Shown here: in pieces, positions 34,787 to 47,075 of the stretch
How positions within the stretch are numbered: position 1 is the stretch's first letter
Layout: every line of letters begins with the position of its first letter
Source: Dipteronia dyeriana
Taxonomy: Eukaryota > Streptophyta > Magnoliopsida > Sapindales > Sapindaceae
DNA length: 64,000 nucleotides
Reading direction: 5' to 3'
Assembly (NCBI GenBank): GCA_032871835.1
Contig: CM065297.1
Location: 43,711,098-43,775,097, forward strand
Translations under genes and position numbers: made by a program
The notes under the pieces: model-generated
The model's database searches: none
What the model was told of the DNA's origin: nothing
The model's input: only the letters and a program-made list of their open reading frames with translations

Positions 34787-37633
34787 TGTTAGGTCTGTGA
34801 GTTTTGTTGGCATTATTCTATATCAAAACAACATTTCCTTTGTATTGTTTAGTTGTCTAGGATTCATGATGATTCGAGCTTCAAAGAAGAAATGATAACT
34901 ATTCAAGCAAGTTCAAGTCTTCAAAGGGAAAAATGCTTCATGATTCTACAAAGGTATATTATGACCTTCCTTTTCTCTTTCAAGGCTTAGGCACACACAC
35001 ACATATCATACATTTGTGTCTCTGCATCGTTGTGCACCATTATAGGCACACGCATACAATTCATTCATATGTGTCCCTGCATCGTTGTGCACCAAGTATA
35101 ACACATTCACACACTTGGAGATGAATGCTCATGCATTGGTTTGGTAATAACTTGTTTTGGAATATGCATGATTGGAAACTATCTCTATGTAGTTTCCATT
35201 CTAGTGTGAATTGTGTTTGTGTGTGTATATGTTTGTATAACATGGATATTGAACTTGGATTTAGTCTTAAATCATTCTTGATTGAGTTTCGGTCATTTCG
35301 GTTACTCATACTATTGATTTCAAGTTATAAGTCAAAAGATACTACACTTTCAACTCATGTTTCATACATTGTCTTCGTCTTCGTCTTCGTATATCGAGTC
35401 GAATTATTACATTCTGGGTTGAGTATCATATATTTCCATGTCCTTGTGAGAGTTACAGTTTGGAAACAGTAAATGGATTCGAATTCCGAGTTCGGAGGCC
35501 TGAGAACAGTTGAAGAATGCGAGGGAAGCGCCAGGGGAATGCACCATGGACAAAGGCCATGGAGGTGTGCATGCCCGAGATGGCGCGTGGCCATCTTGGC
35601 CTCACAACCTTTCTGCCCCGAGATACCCATGCGCCATCTCAGAGGAGCACTTCCAAAGGAGGGCAAATTGGTCTTTTATCTCCTTTCTTTCCCTCTCCTT
35701 TATAAACTCCCTCCCTCTCACATTTCATTCTAAGGAAGAAGAAAATGTAGTGCAGAAAAATTTCCAGATTTTTTCTCTCAACTTTGAATCAACATATATC
35801 TCTCATTTCTTATCCGATTCGAGTGATTCAAGTTGGAGAAGTTTCATATTAAAGTCCTCTATCATATTCAAGCAACCTTGAATTCATTTGTTCAAGTTTT
35901 CTAGTGGATCGCACCATTTTCGTTACTGCACTCGAAATTGTCAAGGTAGTTGTTTATCTTTTGATTCCTTGATTCTAATGTTCAATTATCTTCTTCCTAT
36001 TGTTGTGTATTTGACTTGAAAAAATGTTGATGAGTGATAGATATTCATTTAAAGGCTAGATTGAGTTTCAATTGAAATCTCACATGTTGAGTTAGGTTTT
36101 TATTTTACCTATGTTTTCACATGTTTGGGATTGTAATGTGCTAGTTTTGAATCTAAGACTATTTGTGCTTTGAATGACTTTATTTTCATGATTAATAGTT
36201 TTATCATGTGCTAAGAACTCATTTGTTGAATAGATCTGGGATTAGCACATTTGATTTTATATTTAGAGTCTATTAGATTTTAATAGACTATCTTTGTGAA
36301 TATATTCTCTAAATGATTGCTAGAAATTTGATTGATCATATCTTGTGTTTCTAGCATTTTTGTGTTAGTACTAAAGTCTTGAATATGTACTTCATGAACA
36401 TGTTTATTTCAAGCTTTAGCAACATGAATAAAATCTAGGTTTAAAGTGTGTGTTTGGAAATTTGGCATGCTCTAGATTTTTGTTCATGTATAAGATCTAG
36501 ACAATCTTGTTTTGTGAACTTTATTGTCTATGTCTAGATCTTCATGGAGTGTACCTAATCCATACATTTCATATGCTCATGCATAATCTTGTGTGGTGTC
36601 ACTTTTGGATTATAAACAAGAAAAATATACTTTGTGTGCTCATTGATTAATTCTAGTTTCCATAGAATTTGTTGATCATCTTATTCTATGTTGCGTGCTT
36701 GTTTGCGTTTTGCATTCATGATCACATCGATGCCTTGTGAGAAGGAAGTCTTGACAATAGGTGTGAAACCTATGGTGTTGAGCAAGAAGTCTTGTCAAGA
36801 GGTGTGAAGCCTCGGATTGTCGAGCAATGAAGTCTTGGCTAGAGCCGTGGTGCCTTAGATAGTCGAGCAAGAAGTCTTGCCTAGGGTCGTGAAGATCCGG
36901 ATAGGTGAGCAAGGAAGTCTTGAATAGAGTCGCGAAGACTCGGATAATTGAGCAAGAAGTCTTGCCTTGGGTCATGAGGATCTGGATAAGGTGAGCAAGG
37001 AAGTCTTCACAAGAGGTGTGAAGTCTCGGATTGTTGAGCGTAGGGCGACAACTTCTAAAGTAGGATAGAAGGGTAGTTTCTAGGTGAAGGTCACTTGAGA
37101 GATTGTACTTGTCTTATCTACTAGTGGATTTTGTTTACCGGTGGCTGCTAGCCCGTGGATGTTTCCTCTTCGGACGTTTACCACGTTATATCTTGTGTCA
37201 ACTTTTCTCTATCCCTATCTCTCTTATATTGCTAATTGTTATTTGAATAATGTGGATAGAACTTTATATGTAAGTTGACTTCCTTATACAATATTGTTTG
37301 TGTATGTTAGATAACTTTGTATCTTGTGATATTTCATTCAAGTTGTAAAGTATCACATTGTAATACTCTAAGTACAACTTATGGAATGTTATCTACATTG
37401 AATATATTTGTTCATAAGATACATTGATTCTTGTTGTGTGTTTTGTAGACTAAGAGTGGAGATTTAAGCATACATGAATATAATGTTTTCTCATAACAAT
37501 CATGTTGAATATTAATTTGTATGCTTATCAAAGGTTTTGTCACTAGTCTCGAAAGATTTGTCATAAGTGAGAGACAACCTATTTACCCCCCCCCCCCTAG
37601 GTTTTTTAGTATAACCTTGTACACATTCTTTCA
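34787..37633 (+). repeat. 3' LTR of S2
   Basis: Partner of 28133-30977, with two 55-bp units (35000-35097), hairpin block (35540-35645), TATA (35701) and tandem array (36735-37030). It ends CATTCTTTCA followed by the CCATC duplication. Confidence 0.92.
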
Positions 37634-37794
37634 CCATCCTCTTGAACCTTGGTAGGAGGACTATAACCTTCTTCCGCTACCATTCAAGCCCTTTCATCAA
37701 TAGAGCGGATATAGGCTTTCATCCTCAACTTCCAATACCCATAGTTAGTGCCTCGAAGTAATTGTGGCCTAGTATTTGAGGCTCCTTCCGCCAT
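37634..37794 (-). pseudogene. N-terminus of S1 gag
   Basis: The minus-strand ATG at 37794 starts MAEGASNTRPQLLRGTNYGYW, the usual beginning of a copia Gag (ligand to the UBN2 core). It continues to a TGA after IDERA and then to QEDG at the S2 insertion point. The rest of the gene continues at 28132. The leader from 37795 to the primer site holds nothing else. Confidence 0.8.
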
Positions 37795-37881
37795 TACATT
37801 ATCTTGTAAACCCATGACTTCAAAAGCTTTGCAAAAATAGTGAACGTATCACGTAGACTCTTACTAAGTACAATCTAGTGT

Positions 37882-37897
37882 CCTGCTCTGATACAAA
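37882..37897 (-). promoter_or_regulatory. Primer binding site of S1 (mutated)
   Basis: The minus strand reads TTTGTATCAGAGCAGG, two changes from the TTGGTATCAGAGCGGG of S2. It lies one base inside the LTR edge at 37899. Confidence 0.8.
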
Positions 37898-37898
37898 T

Positions 37899-40581
37899 TG
37901 AAAATACAAACACGGTTGAATGCTCACGGCTAACCTAGAGGGGGGGTGAATAGGTTCGACACCTTTTTCGAATCCTTTAGAAACAAACAAAAGTTTGTCC
38001 CTCTAGGTTTCTTGTATCACAATATATTGTATATATATCAATTAAAGAAACTTAATCAATATATAAAACAAGTAAAGTGTGATACAAACAAGTAATGGTA
38101 ACTCATACACAATCTATATCATAAAAAGGAAGTCAACTTACATAAAGAGTTTTATTCTTAGTACTCAAATAACAAGTACAAATATAAGAGAGATAGGGAT
38201 AGAGAAAAGTTGACACAAGATATAACGTGGTAAACCTCCGAAGATGAAACATCCACGGGTAAGCAACCACCTGCAAACAAAATCCACTAGTATATAAGAC
38301 AAGTACAATCACTCAAGTGACCCCTTCACCTAGAAACTACCCTCCTATCCTACTCATGAAGATGTCGCCCTCATGCTCAACAATCCGAGGCTTCACACCT
38401 CTTGTCAAGTCTTCCTCGCTCACCTTATCGGATCCTCACGACCCAAGGCAAGACTTCTTGCTCAACTATCCGAGTCCTCCCGACTCTAGTCAAGACTTCC
38501 TCGCTCACCCTTCCGGATCCTCACGACCCTAGGCAAGACTTCTTGCTCGACTATCCGAGTTCTCCTGACTCTAGCCAAGACTTCCTTGCTTGACAATCCA
38601 AGGTCTCATACCTCTTGCCAAGACTTTCTTGCTCAACAACATAGGTCTCACACATATTGTCAAGACTTCCTTCTCATAAGGCATCTAGGTGATCATGAAT
38701 TCAAAACACAAACAAGCACTCAACATAGAATGTTATGATCAACACATCCTATAGAAAATACTAGACATGAGCATGAATGCACAAAACAAATGTAGTCTAG
38801 TCAATCATGCATTTTTAATCCATCTAGATCATGTAAGATATGTTCAACATCAATTGCAACCTAGATACATGCATAGATCTAAAACTTGAATCACAAGATA
38901 TGTTCAATTAATCATATAATCAAGTTTAAATCACATAAACCAAAAACATGCTAAAATCATATGACAAAGTCATTTAGATTTAAGCTAAAGTTCTAGAGCA
39001 TATTCCTATACATAGATTCAACAAAACACATGAATAGCTCAAAAGAACATAAGCACATGTATCATTGTGAGAATTCGTCCAAGAGAGCCTAATACATGTG
39101 AGGAACTATTTTTTCACAAAATCAATCAATCAAAGATCATCAAATAGCCCTAGAATCAAAGCTAGCACAGTACAATCCCAAACATGTGAAAACATAGGTA
39201 AAATCAAAACCTAACTCATCATGTAAGATTTCAATTGAAACTCAACCCAGCTTTAAAAGAGTTCAAAACTCAAATCAAAACACTCACAATACACATAAAT
39301 ATGTTGAAGAATAAAACCCAAGGCAATTGACCAAGTTTTAAGAGAAAACTTTGAGAGAAAATCAATACCTTAGTTGATTTTGGTGCAGTCCCGTTTTTGT
39401 GAGTTTAGACTCCAAAAACAGCAATAAAACTCACTCAAACCTTCAGAGAAATGATGGAGGATGAATAGAAAAAAACTCTCAACTTTGAATCACTCAAATC
39501 GGAGTTCAAATGAAGAGGTTATGGGGTTTGGAAGGTGAGAAAATGTAGAGAGAAAATTTCTGCACACAAGTTTTAAATTTCTTCTTAGAATGAAATGTGA
39601 GACGGAAAGGAATATAAAGGAGAGGGAAAGAATGAAACAAGAATGAACGAATTACCCTCCTTTGTTATTGCTTCCCCAAGATGGCACGTGGGCATCTCGG
39701 GGCAGCAAGGAGTTGCAGCCTAGATGGCCACGCGCCATCTCGGGCTTGCACCTCTTGTTGGCCTAGATGGCCACGCGCCAACTCCCTTGCACTCCTCTCG
39801 CGTTCTTCGACCGTTCTCCGGCCTCCGAACTCAGAATTTGAATCCGTTTGTGGATTATGAACCGTACTCTCACGAACATGATCATATAAGATACTCAACC
39901 CAGAAAATAATAATTCGACTCGATATACAAGGACGAAGACAAAGTATGCAAAATGAGTTGAAAGTGTAGTATCTTTTGACTTAGAACTTGAAATCAATAG
40001 TATGAGTAACCGAAATGACTGGAAATCAATCAAGAATGATTTAACACTAAATTCAAGTTCAATATCCATGTTATACAAACATATACACATAAAAACACAA
40101 TTCACACTACAATGCAAACTACATAGAGATAGTCTCCAATCATGCACTTTCAAAAATATGTTATTTCCATACCAATGCATGAGCATTCATCTTCAAGTGT
40201 GTGAATGTGTTATACAAGGTGCACAACGATGCAGGGACACATATGAATGAATTGTATGTGTGTGCCTATAATGGTGCACAACGATGCAGGGACACAAATA
40301 TATGAATTGTGTGTGTGTGCCTATAATGGTGCACAACGATGCAGGGACACATATGTATGAATTGTATGTGTGTGCCTAAGCCTTGTAAGATAAAGATAAG
40401 GTCTTAGTATACCTTTGTAGAACCATATTGCATCCTTTCTCTTTGAAGACTTTAAACTTGCTTTGACTTGTTGTTCATTCTTCTTTGAAGCTTGAATCAT
40501 CATGAATCTAAACAACTAAATCATTACAAGTAAACATCATTTTGATATGGAATTAGTGCCAACACAAACTAAAACCTAACA
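37899..40581 (-). repeat. 5' LTR of S1
   Basis: Partner of 20424-23111. Tandem array 38355-38680, inverted-repeat block about 39675-39780, and three 55-bp units 40219-40380. One inverted-repeat arm is duplicated (TAGATGGCCACGCGCCA at 39721 and 39764), which the other LTR lacks. Confidence 0.9.
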
Positions 40582-40586
40582 CTTTT

Positions 40587-42117
40587 CTTAGGTAGAATTA
40601 CTTGGTGGTTAAGAATCCTTTTCAAAAAGGAATTCTATCCTACACCAAGACTCCTAATCCAACTCAATAATGTGTTTGTAACCATATTAAAGACTTCCTA
40701 ATAACTCCATTTATTTATCTACTTATCAAATATAGTCTTTAATATTAATTATACTACCAACAATAGTATAATATTAGGAGACCATCTCCTAATAGAAAAA
40801 GATTTTGACCTTTAATTAAATAATTAATTAATCAAACAAATTAATTGATTTCTATTTAATTAAACAATAAAATAATATAATATAATTTAAGCTATTCTTA
40901 ATAGCCTTGCCGCCCAACACATGTATATGGGCCATATATTATTTTTCTTATTTTAATAAATCCATTGGACGTTAATAAAAAGTCCACATGTGAACTAGGT
41001 CTATTCTTACAAAAAGAAACAAGTTCACATACCTTAATACAATTCTAGATGGACTCTTAAATTAGTCCGGTAGAATATATAAAGTGATCCATGCAAGTTC
41101 GTGTGGATTGGGGATCTTGGCGGGCTATCTAAATTTAAGCTCCAATAGACACAACCCAATCACAATCAACAAATGATTCACTTAGGTACGATCTATTTAA
41201 TTTTTGTTCATTTCACTAAAGAACTAAAATTGAACACTTAAATAAAGATAGAATAAGTTGATGTTACTCACTCATACCCTAGACAACCTTATTGGAGAAA
41301 GTGTATCATCGTGAAGAATACCAGTAATCGCCAAGAGCTCATAGACCGCCTATAGCTTTCCAAGTTACCATATTTACTCATATGACCACATTTTGAACTT
41401 GGATATTTTGACTTGTCTAGAAGCAATGTTTCAATAGTCACTATTGAAAACTTAAAGTTAAGATTAAATATCCAAAACCTTAAAACATCCATATGATGGT
41501 ATTCTACTCTCATTCAATAAATGGAGCCACGATGTCCATATCTATAAATGAAGTCATCCATCAATTATCAAATGAATACCACCAAACTATCGAGGATAGA
41601 CTATGCAATATAATCGTACTCATTGATAGCTCAAATGATAACACTTGCAACCATAAGTCCATCATTTATCTCAGGATTTAGATAGACTCTCCGATTGTCT
41701 TCAAATGAAAACTTTTATCCATTGACGGTTCCAGCTAAAGTATTTTATTTTGATTCTATTCAATGCACCCAGTGCACTAGATTCTCTTGCCCAAAGATAC
41801 CACACTTTGATGATTTTAGACTCATCATAACACATTTGATCCCACTCAAATGCTAGAAAAAGAATCTACAACTTTGACAAGATAAAGGCGCCCAACCTTT
41901 TATCTTAAGTTGTGAATGTTATTCAAGACTAACTAAAGAATTGTGTCTACCTCATACATATCTAGATGTATGAACAATTATTCTTTTCTCATAGTCTTTT
42001 GACCTTATGATTATTTACTTTTGAAAATTATAATAGTTAAACTATAAATCACTTTATTAATATGAAAAGATTGTCAAATACATTATTATACTCTTGTTAT
42101 CGAGCATAATCCTAACA
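40587..42117 (-). repeat. 3' LTR of B, proximal piece
   Basis: It continues the B LTR after S1 (AAGACTCCTAATCCAACTC at 40650 as at 47844; ACCAACAATAGTATAA at 40748 as at 48050) and ends CCTAACA at 42117. The U3 part 41000-42117 has no copy at the 5' LTR, because that LTR is truncated. Confidence 0.82.
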
Positions 42118-42131
42118 ATTTCCCACTTGCT
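42118..42131 (-). promoter_or_regulatory. Polypurine tract of element B
   Basis: The minus strand reads AGCAAGTGGGAAAT directly before TGTTAGGATTATG. Confidence 0.8.
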
Positions 42132-44760
42132 CTATAGCAAATGTGTCATATCTCTCATCCCCATGTTCTCTAGAACCCCATCAAAACTCTTTTGAGTAAG
42201 AGCCTTTGTAAAGGGATCCACTAGATTTTCTACTGACGCGATCTTGGTAATCTTCACGTCACCCCTATGCACAATTTTCCTTGGAAGGTGATACTTTCTT
42301 TCAATGTGTTTCCCTCTCTTATGACTTCTTGGTTCTCTCGAATTAGCCACTGCTCCACTATTTTCACAATAGATAGTGATCTGCTTATTCGTATCAGGAA
42401 CCACTTCCAAGTCAATCAAGAATTGGCAAAGCCAGACATCCTCTTTAGAAGCCTCGCATGCGGAAACATACTTGGATTCTATAGTGGAATCGACAATACA
42501 AGATTGCATGATACTCCTCCTTATGAATGCCCCACCTCTAATAGTAAACATAGATCCTGATGTTGATCTTCTAGAGTCAGAATCTGACTAAAAAACAAAA
42601 TCTGTATACCTAACGGGAATTTAATCCCCTCTAGAGTATACAAGCATATAATCTCTCGTTCTCCTAAGATACATGAAAATATGTTTGATTGTCGTCCAGT
42701 GATCAGGACCATGTTTCGATTGAAACCTGCTAACTATGCCCACAACAAAACAAATATCTAGTCTAGTGCAGAGCATAGCGTACATGAGACGTCCAAATAC
42801 CGATGCGTATGGAACCTTACTTATGAATTGCTCTCCATGCTCATTCTTAGGAACCTGTTCCATAGAAAGTTTGATTCCATGTCTGAAAGGTAACATACAT
42901 TTCTTGGAATCTTGGATAGAAAACCTAAACAAGATTTTATCTATGTATTAATCTTGGGATAATGTAATCGTTCTATTCTTTTTGTCCCTTATGACTTGGA
43001 TACCAAGAATATAACTTGCTTCTCCTAAGTCCTTCATATCAAATTGTTTTGCCAACCATTCTTTTACTGATGTCAATACATCTACATCGTTTCCAATGAG
43101 TAGTATATCATCAACTTAAAGAACTTGGAAAACCAACTTGTCACCTTTAATCCTCTTATATAAACAGGGTTCGTCAAGATTTTGAATAAATCTAAAACTT
43201 TTCACGGCTTGATCGAACCTTATGTTCCAGGATCTGGATGCTTGCTTCAGTCCGTATATGGATCTTTGCAACTTCCATACCCTTTCCTCTTGTTCTTTTT
43301 CAATTAATCATTCTGGTTGCATCATATAGATGCTCTCATCAAGACTTCCATTAAGGAAAGCTATCTTGACGTCCAATTGCCAAATGTCTAGGTCTAGAGA
43401 TGCCAGAATGGATAAGAGTATCTAATAGATTTAAGTATAGCCATAGGAGAGAAGGTTTCCTCATAATCGATACTTTTCTTCTGTGTGTAACCTTTAGCTA
43501 CCAATCTAGCCTTAAAGGTTTCCACATTTCCATCCATTCCTCTTTTCCTCTTGTATACCCACTTGCACCTGATGGGTCTTATCTTTTTAGGCAAGTCTGC
43601 CAAAGACTAGAATTTGATTTTAAACATAAATTCAATTTCGGATTGCATTGCATTTTTCCAATGGTGACAATCAACATCTTCCATTTCTTCCTTATACGTA
43701 TAGGGATCATCATTGTCTGGGAGATTCTCTACAGATTCTTCTAGACCGATGTATCTCTTGGGTTGTATACTAACCCTCCCACTACGTCGAGGTATGGTAG
43801 ATTGTTGATCTTGTGTTGGTACAGAACTTGCACTTGGGCTAGGTTATGAAACCTCTTGTGGAATTTATCTCCTGAAAGCTCATTCGGAACAATTCTTCTT
43901 CTAGGCACAAAATTATTCATGTAGTTATCTTCTAGAAATTTAGCATTTATCGAAACAAATACTTTAAGATCTGATGTCTTATAGAACTTATATCCTTTTG
44001 TTCCTTTTGGATACCCTACAAATATGTATATTTCTGAACGGGACTCCATCTTAACTTATGTAAACTAGGCTTTCGCCCAGTCCACAACTCATACGGTGTT
44101 TTAGGAACCGATTTAGAAGGTACATCGTTTAGAATGTACATACAAGTTTGTAAAGCATATCCCCAAAAAGAATTTGGAAGCATTGAATAACACTACATAA
44201 ATATAACCATGTCCAAAAGAGTTCTATTTCTGCTTTCTGCCACCCCATTTGGTTGAGGTGTACCTGGTGCAGAAAACTGAAAAATTATCCCGTTATCAAT
44301 ATGATATGCTGAAACTCACCAAATAGATATTCTTCACCACGATCAGACCTCAAGATTTTTAAGTGTTTCTCTAGTTGATTTTCAACTTCAGCTTTAAATG
44401 CTTTGAACATTTCAAAAGCATCCGACTTATTTCTCATGTGATACACATAGCCAAATCTCGAGTAATCATCTGAAAGTGATGAAATACTTATATCCACCTC
44501 TAGCTTAAATGCTCACAGGACCACACACATCACTGTGTATCAATCCTAAATATTCGATAGCTCTCGTGCCTTCGGCCGTGAATGACCTTTTGGTCATTTT
44601 ACCTTCCAAACAAGATTCACAAGTTGGTAGATCATCAACCTTTAAGTCACTTCAAGGTCCATCACTAGCCAATATTTTGGTCCTATCAAGGTTAATATGA
44701 CTTAGGCACAAATGCCATAGGTAGGTTTCATCTTTTTATAATTTTACTCTTTTATGATTA
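42132..44760 (-). pseudogene. Broken copia IN-RT-RH (element B)
   Basis: On minus: pre-integrase and integrase at about 43990-44720 (CESCLEGKMTKRSF, FGYVYHMRNKSDAFEMF, LRSDRGEEYLFGEF). Linker 43741-44049. RT at 42621-43603 ([31 protein letters not shown]). Its YVDD box is interrupted, a TAA at 43116-43118 replacing the tyrosine. RNase H at 42132-42551 (DSTIESKYVSACEASKEDVW, YCENSG, PFTKAL). B2 on the plus strand has the same domains in the same order and fills the gaps. At least six stops or shifts occur. Confidence 0.85.
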
Positions 44761-44959
44761 GGTTGCATTGATTCCGTGTCTAACAAGTGAGAGATAATGC
44801 TATGCAAATAAAACAAACCATTTTCCAATGTATCTTTTTAAATAAATTTATTATTTTTACTAATAATAAAAGCTTTATTAAAAGTAACCGAATATCCAAA
44901 TATATTTAAACACGAAATCGAAATTAAATCTAAATGCCTATAAGAATCTAAACTAATTC

Positions 44960-45752
44960 AAATATCTCCCACTGCACTAGTAGACACCAACGCTCCGTTG
45001 CCAAAACATAAGTTAAATTCATTCTCATTCAGTCTATTTCTTTCCTGCAACCCCTTCTTGTCAGGCCTAATTTGATTTTTCTTATGTTGTTTCTTGACAT
45101 TCTTACGGGTCTTAACAGTAGCAACTTTACTAACCGTATAAATCTCTTAACCCTTGCTCTTCACAAGGTTTTTCTTGATGCTTTGAACATCTTGCATCGG
45201 GCATTGCAAGGTGTATTCCTTATTGTTCAAGGTGTAGTCCAACTTGAACTGATCAAAGGAATCTGAAAGTGAGTTGATGATCATGCCAATTTTCATCTCA
45301 CCATCTATCTCAATACCATTACGTTAAGTAATGTTGAGATGTGCAATGCATTTCATCATGTGATTTTGCATAGCCTCTCCAGGTTACATCCTGAGATTAA
45401 TGAAAGCAATTAGTGTCTCTCTCTTAGTCGTCTTGGACTTTATAGCAAACATCTCTTCTAGAGACATCATTATATAAGCAGCAATCTCCATTCCTTCATG
45501 TTGCCGTTGTAAAACGTCGGAGATGATGACCATAATGTAACATTTAGCCATCTCATATGAAGACTTCCACTGTTGATACTCATCTCTTTGCTCTTGAGTA
45601 GATTCATTAGTAGGAATAGGTGGTTTAGGAGTGCACAGAACAAACTTACACTTTTCTGATTGCAATAACAACCCAATTTTCCTTTTCCATATGACATAAT
45701 TATCACCAGTTAAAGTATTATCTTTTAGGATGTTGATTAGGGATGAGGTCAT
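44960..45752 (-). pseudogene. Copia gag of B with knuckle and protease site deleted
   Basis: The start was chosen at the internal Met of frame 45794-45384 (MTSSLINILKDNTLTGDNY, 45752), because GDNYVIWKRKI near the start is the standard copia Gag opening. UBN2 core runs through 45384 (MAKCYIMVIISDVLQRQHEG). A frame change leads to SDSFDQFKLDYTLNNKEYTL near 45230 and the basic KTRKNVKKQHKKNQ near 45110. Directly after, the sequence jumps to EFNLCFGNGALVST (about 45000). B2 has about 80 residues here (57760-57960) containing the knuckle and protease active site; B lacks them. Confidence 0.8.
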
Positions 45753-46890
45753 GACTTTTGAATAATAACAAATATTATATATGTAAATAATCATGATAGA
45801 GCACTTTAAAATATTTAGCTTGAATTATATAGAATAATTCAATCGTAAATTTCAACGGCGACCCAACACCCATAAATGTCATGCCTCCTTTAGCTGTTTA
45901 TACCATTTACTAGTTGGACTAGGTCCCACCTAATTGTTAACATAACAACCAACATTTTCAATTTTAGCCTTGAAATTTTATTAACAAGAACTCTTGGGAG
46001 GATATTAATAAAATCACATTGAGTGTGTTAGCAAGTTATCGACCTTCAATATATTCCTTCACGAATGTCCCTTCTTTGGGAGTAGATATCATTTGGGTTA
46101 ATTGTCTAGTATATCATTGTAAGGAAGTATATTGCTAAATTCCATTCATGAATACCCCTTTTGGGGTAATTACACAAAACATAAAGCTCAACTAAACTTG
46201 GAGGCCGTTGGTGTTCCAAAACACCTTCTCCCACTTAATTGTTTAAGGCATGTGATCGAATTCCATAGAATGATTTACCAAGTTATCTAGATGCCAATTA
46301 GATACCTAAACCATTCAATGCATGTTCATACCAAAAGAGATATGTGAGTGGCACTCCTATTGTTTATGACATGTTATCAAACAATGACAAACATTGCAAT
46401 ATTTACGAAAATATAAATAGCTACAAGTTTGGCCCATCCTAGAAAAGCAAGTAAATTACATATGTCTTAGAATACAAAATTCCTTTCTTTGCGAACAAGT
46501 CTTCACCCGACTATCGTCTATTTGGACACCTCTCGGCTGCCTCCCATTGGCCTGCACACCCTTGGCTCCATAAAGGGCTGCAATGCGTAGCCAATGCCAC
46601 AACAATCGTGGCTCGTGCTCATTCGCACACACGATTGTTGCTATAGCGCGCACGGTACCAAACTTGTTCCGGTTGCGCCCAATTCTTCAAATCTTCAAAT
46701 CTTTACTATATTATAACAATATTTTAAGTAATAAAATAATGCAGTTTTTTTTTAATTACAACAATAAAAAAAATTAGCAACTACGAAGAAAGAAATTATG
46801 GCGATGTTAGGCCACCCTTCTTGTTACAATGCCAAAGCAAAAATACATTAAAATTCTAGGACCAAGATTGAGCAATAACAAATCACATTA

Positions 46891-46934
<44 letters not shown>

Positions 46935-47061
46935 TACACTCCAATGTAAATATATATGTGAATACCTAGAGTGTCATCTCTTTCTAAAACATGCATATTA
47001 ACAAAAAGAAGAAGAAGTTGATTGATGTACATATACATCAATTAATCATGGGTACAACCTG
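45753..47061 (-). other. Long leader of element B
   Basis: 1.3 kb between primer site and gag with no coding signal. It contains a GC-richer block (46480-46690) with an 11-bp perfect inverted repeat, CAACAATCGTG (46600-46610) and its complement (46630-46640), and a TA microsatellite (46893-46931). Minus frame 46456-46653 spans the hairpin and is not supported. Confidence 0.6.
46893..46931. repeat. (TA)n microsatellite
   Basis: About 19 uninterrupted TA dinucleotides in the B leader. A shorter AT run is at 47706-47728 in the LTR. Confidence 0.95.
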
Positions 47062-47074
47062 CCTCTGATACCAA
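47062..47074 (-). promoter_or_regulatory. Primer binding site of element B
   Basis: The minus strand reads TTGGTATCAGAGG, of initiator-Met type, just inside the LTR start TGCAGTG at 47076. Confidence 0.88.
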
Positions 47075-47075
47075 T

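Larger units (their letters stand above)
28133..37633 (+). mobile_element. Sirevirus-like non-autonomous element S2
   Basis: Complete element of 9.5 kb: 5' LTR (28133-30977), primer site, short gag-like ORFs, non-coding interior, polypurine tract, 3' LTR (34787-37633), and a CCATC duplication on both sides. The interior is only 3.8 kb and has no protease, integrase, RT or RNase H. It shares LTR plan and non-coding interior with S1 but runs in the opposite direction and is inserted in S1 gag. Its first base pair is mutated (TT instead of TG). Confidence 0.92.
20424..40581 (-). mobile_element. Sirevirus-like non-autonomous element S1, split by S2
   Basis: Matched long LTRs at 20424-23111 and 37899-40581 (2.69 and 2.68 kb) begin and end TG...CA. 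A primer site lies inside the right one and a polypurine tract inside the left one. Flanks CTTTC (20419-20423) and CTTTT (40582-40586) fit a 5-bp target duplication with one change. The interior holds gag (28132 to about 26025, with the N-terminus at 37794-37634) and one other ORF. No protease, integrase or RT is visible. S2 sits inside gag. Without S2 the element is about 10.7 kb. It is best described as a Sirevirus-derived gag-only element, inferred from LTR size, coiled-coil Gag with two knuckles, and multiple polypurine tracts. Confidence 0.85.
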
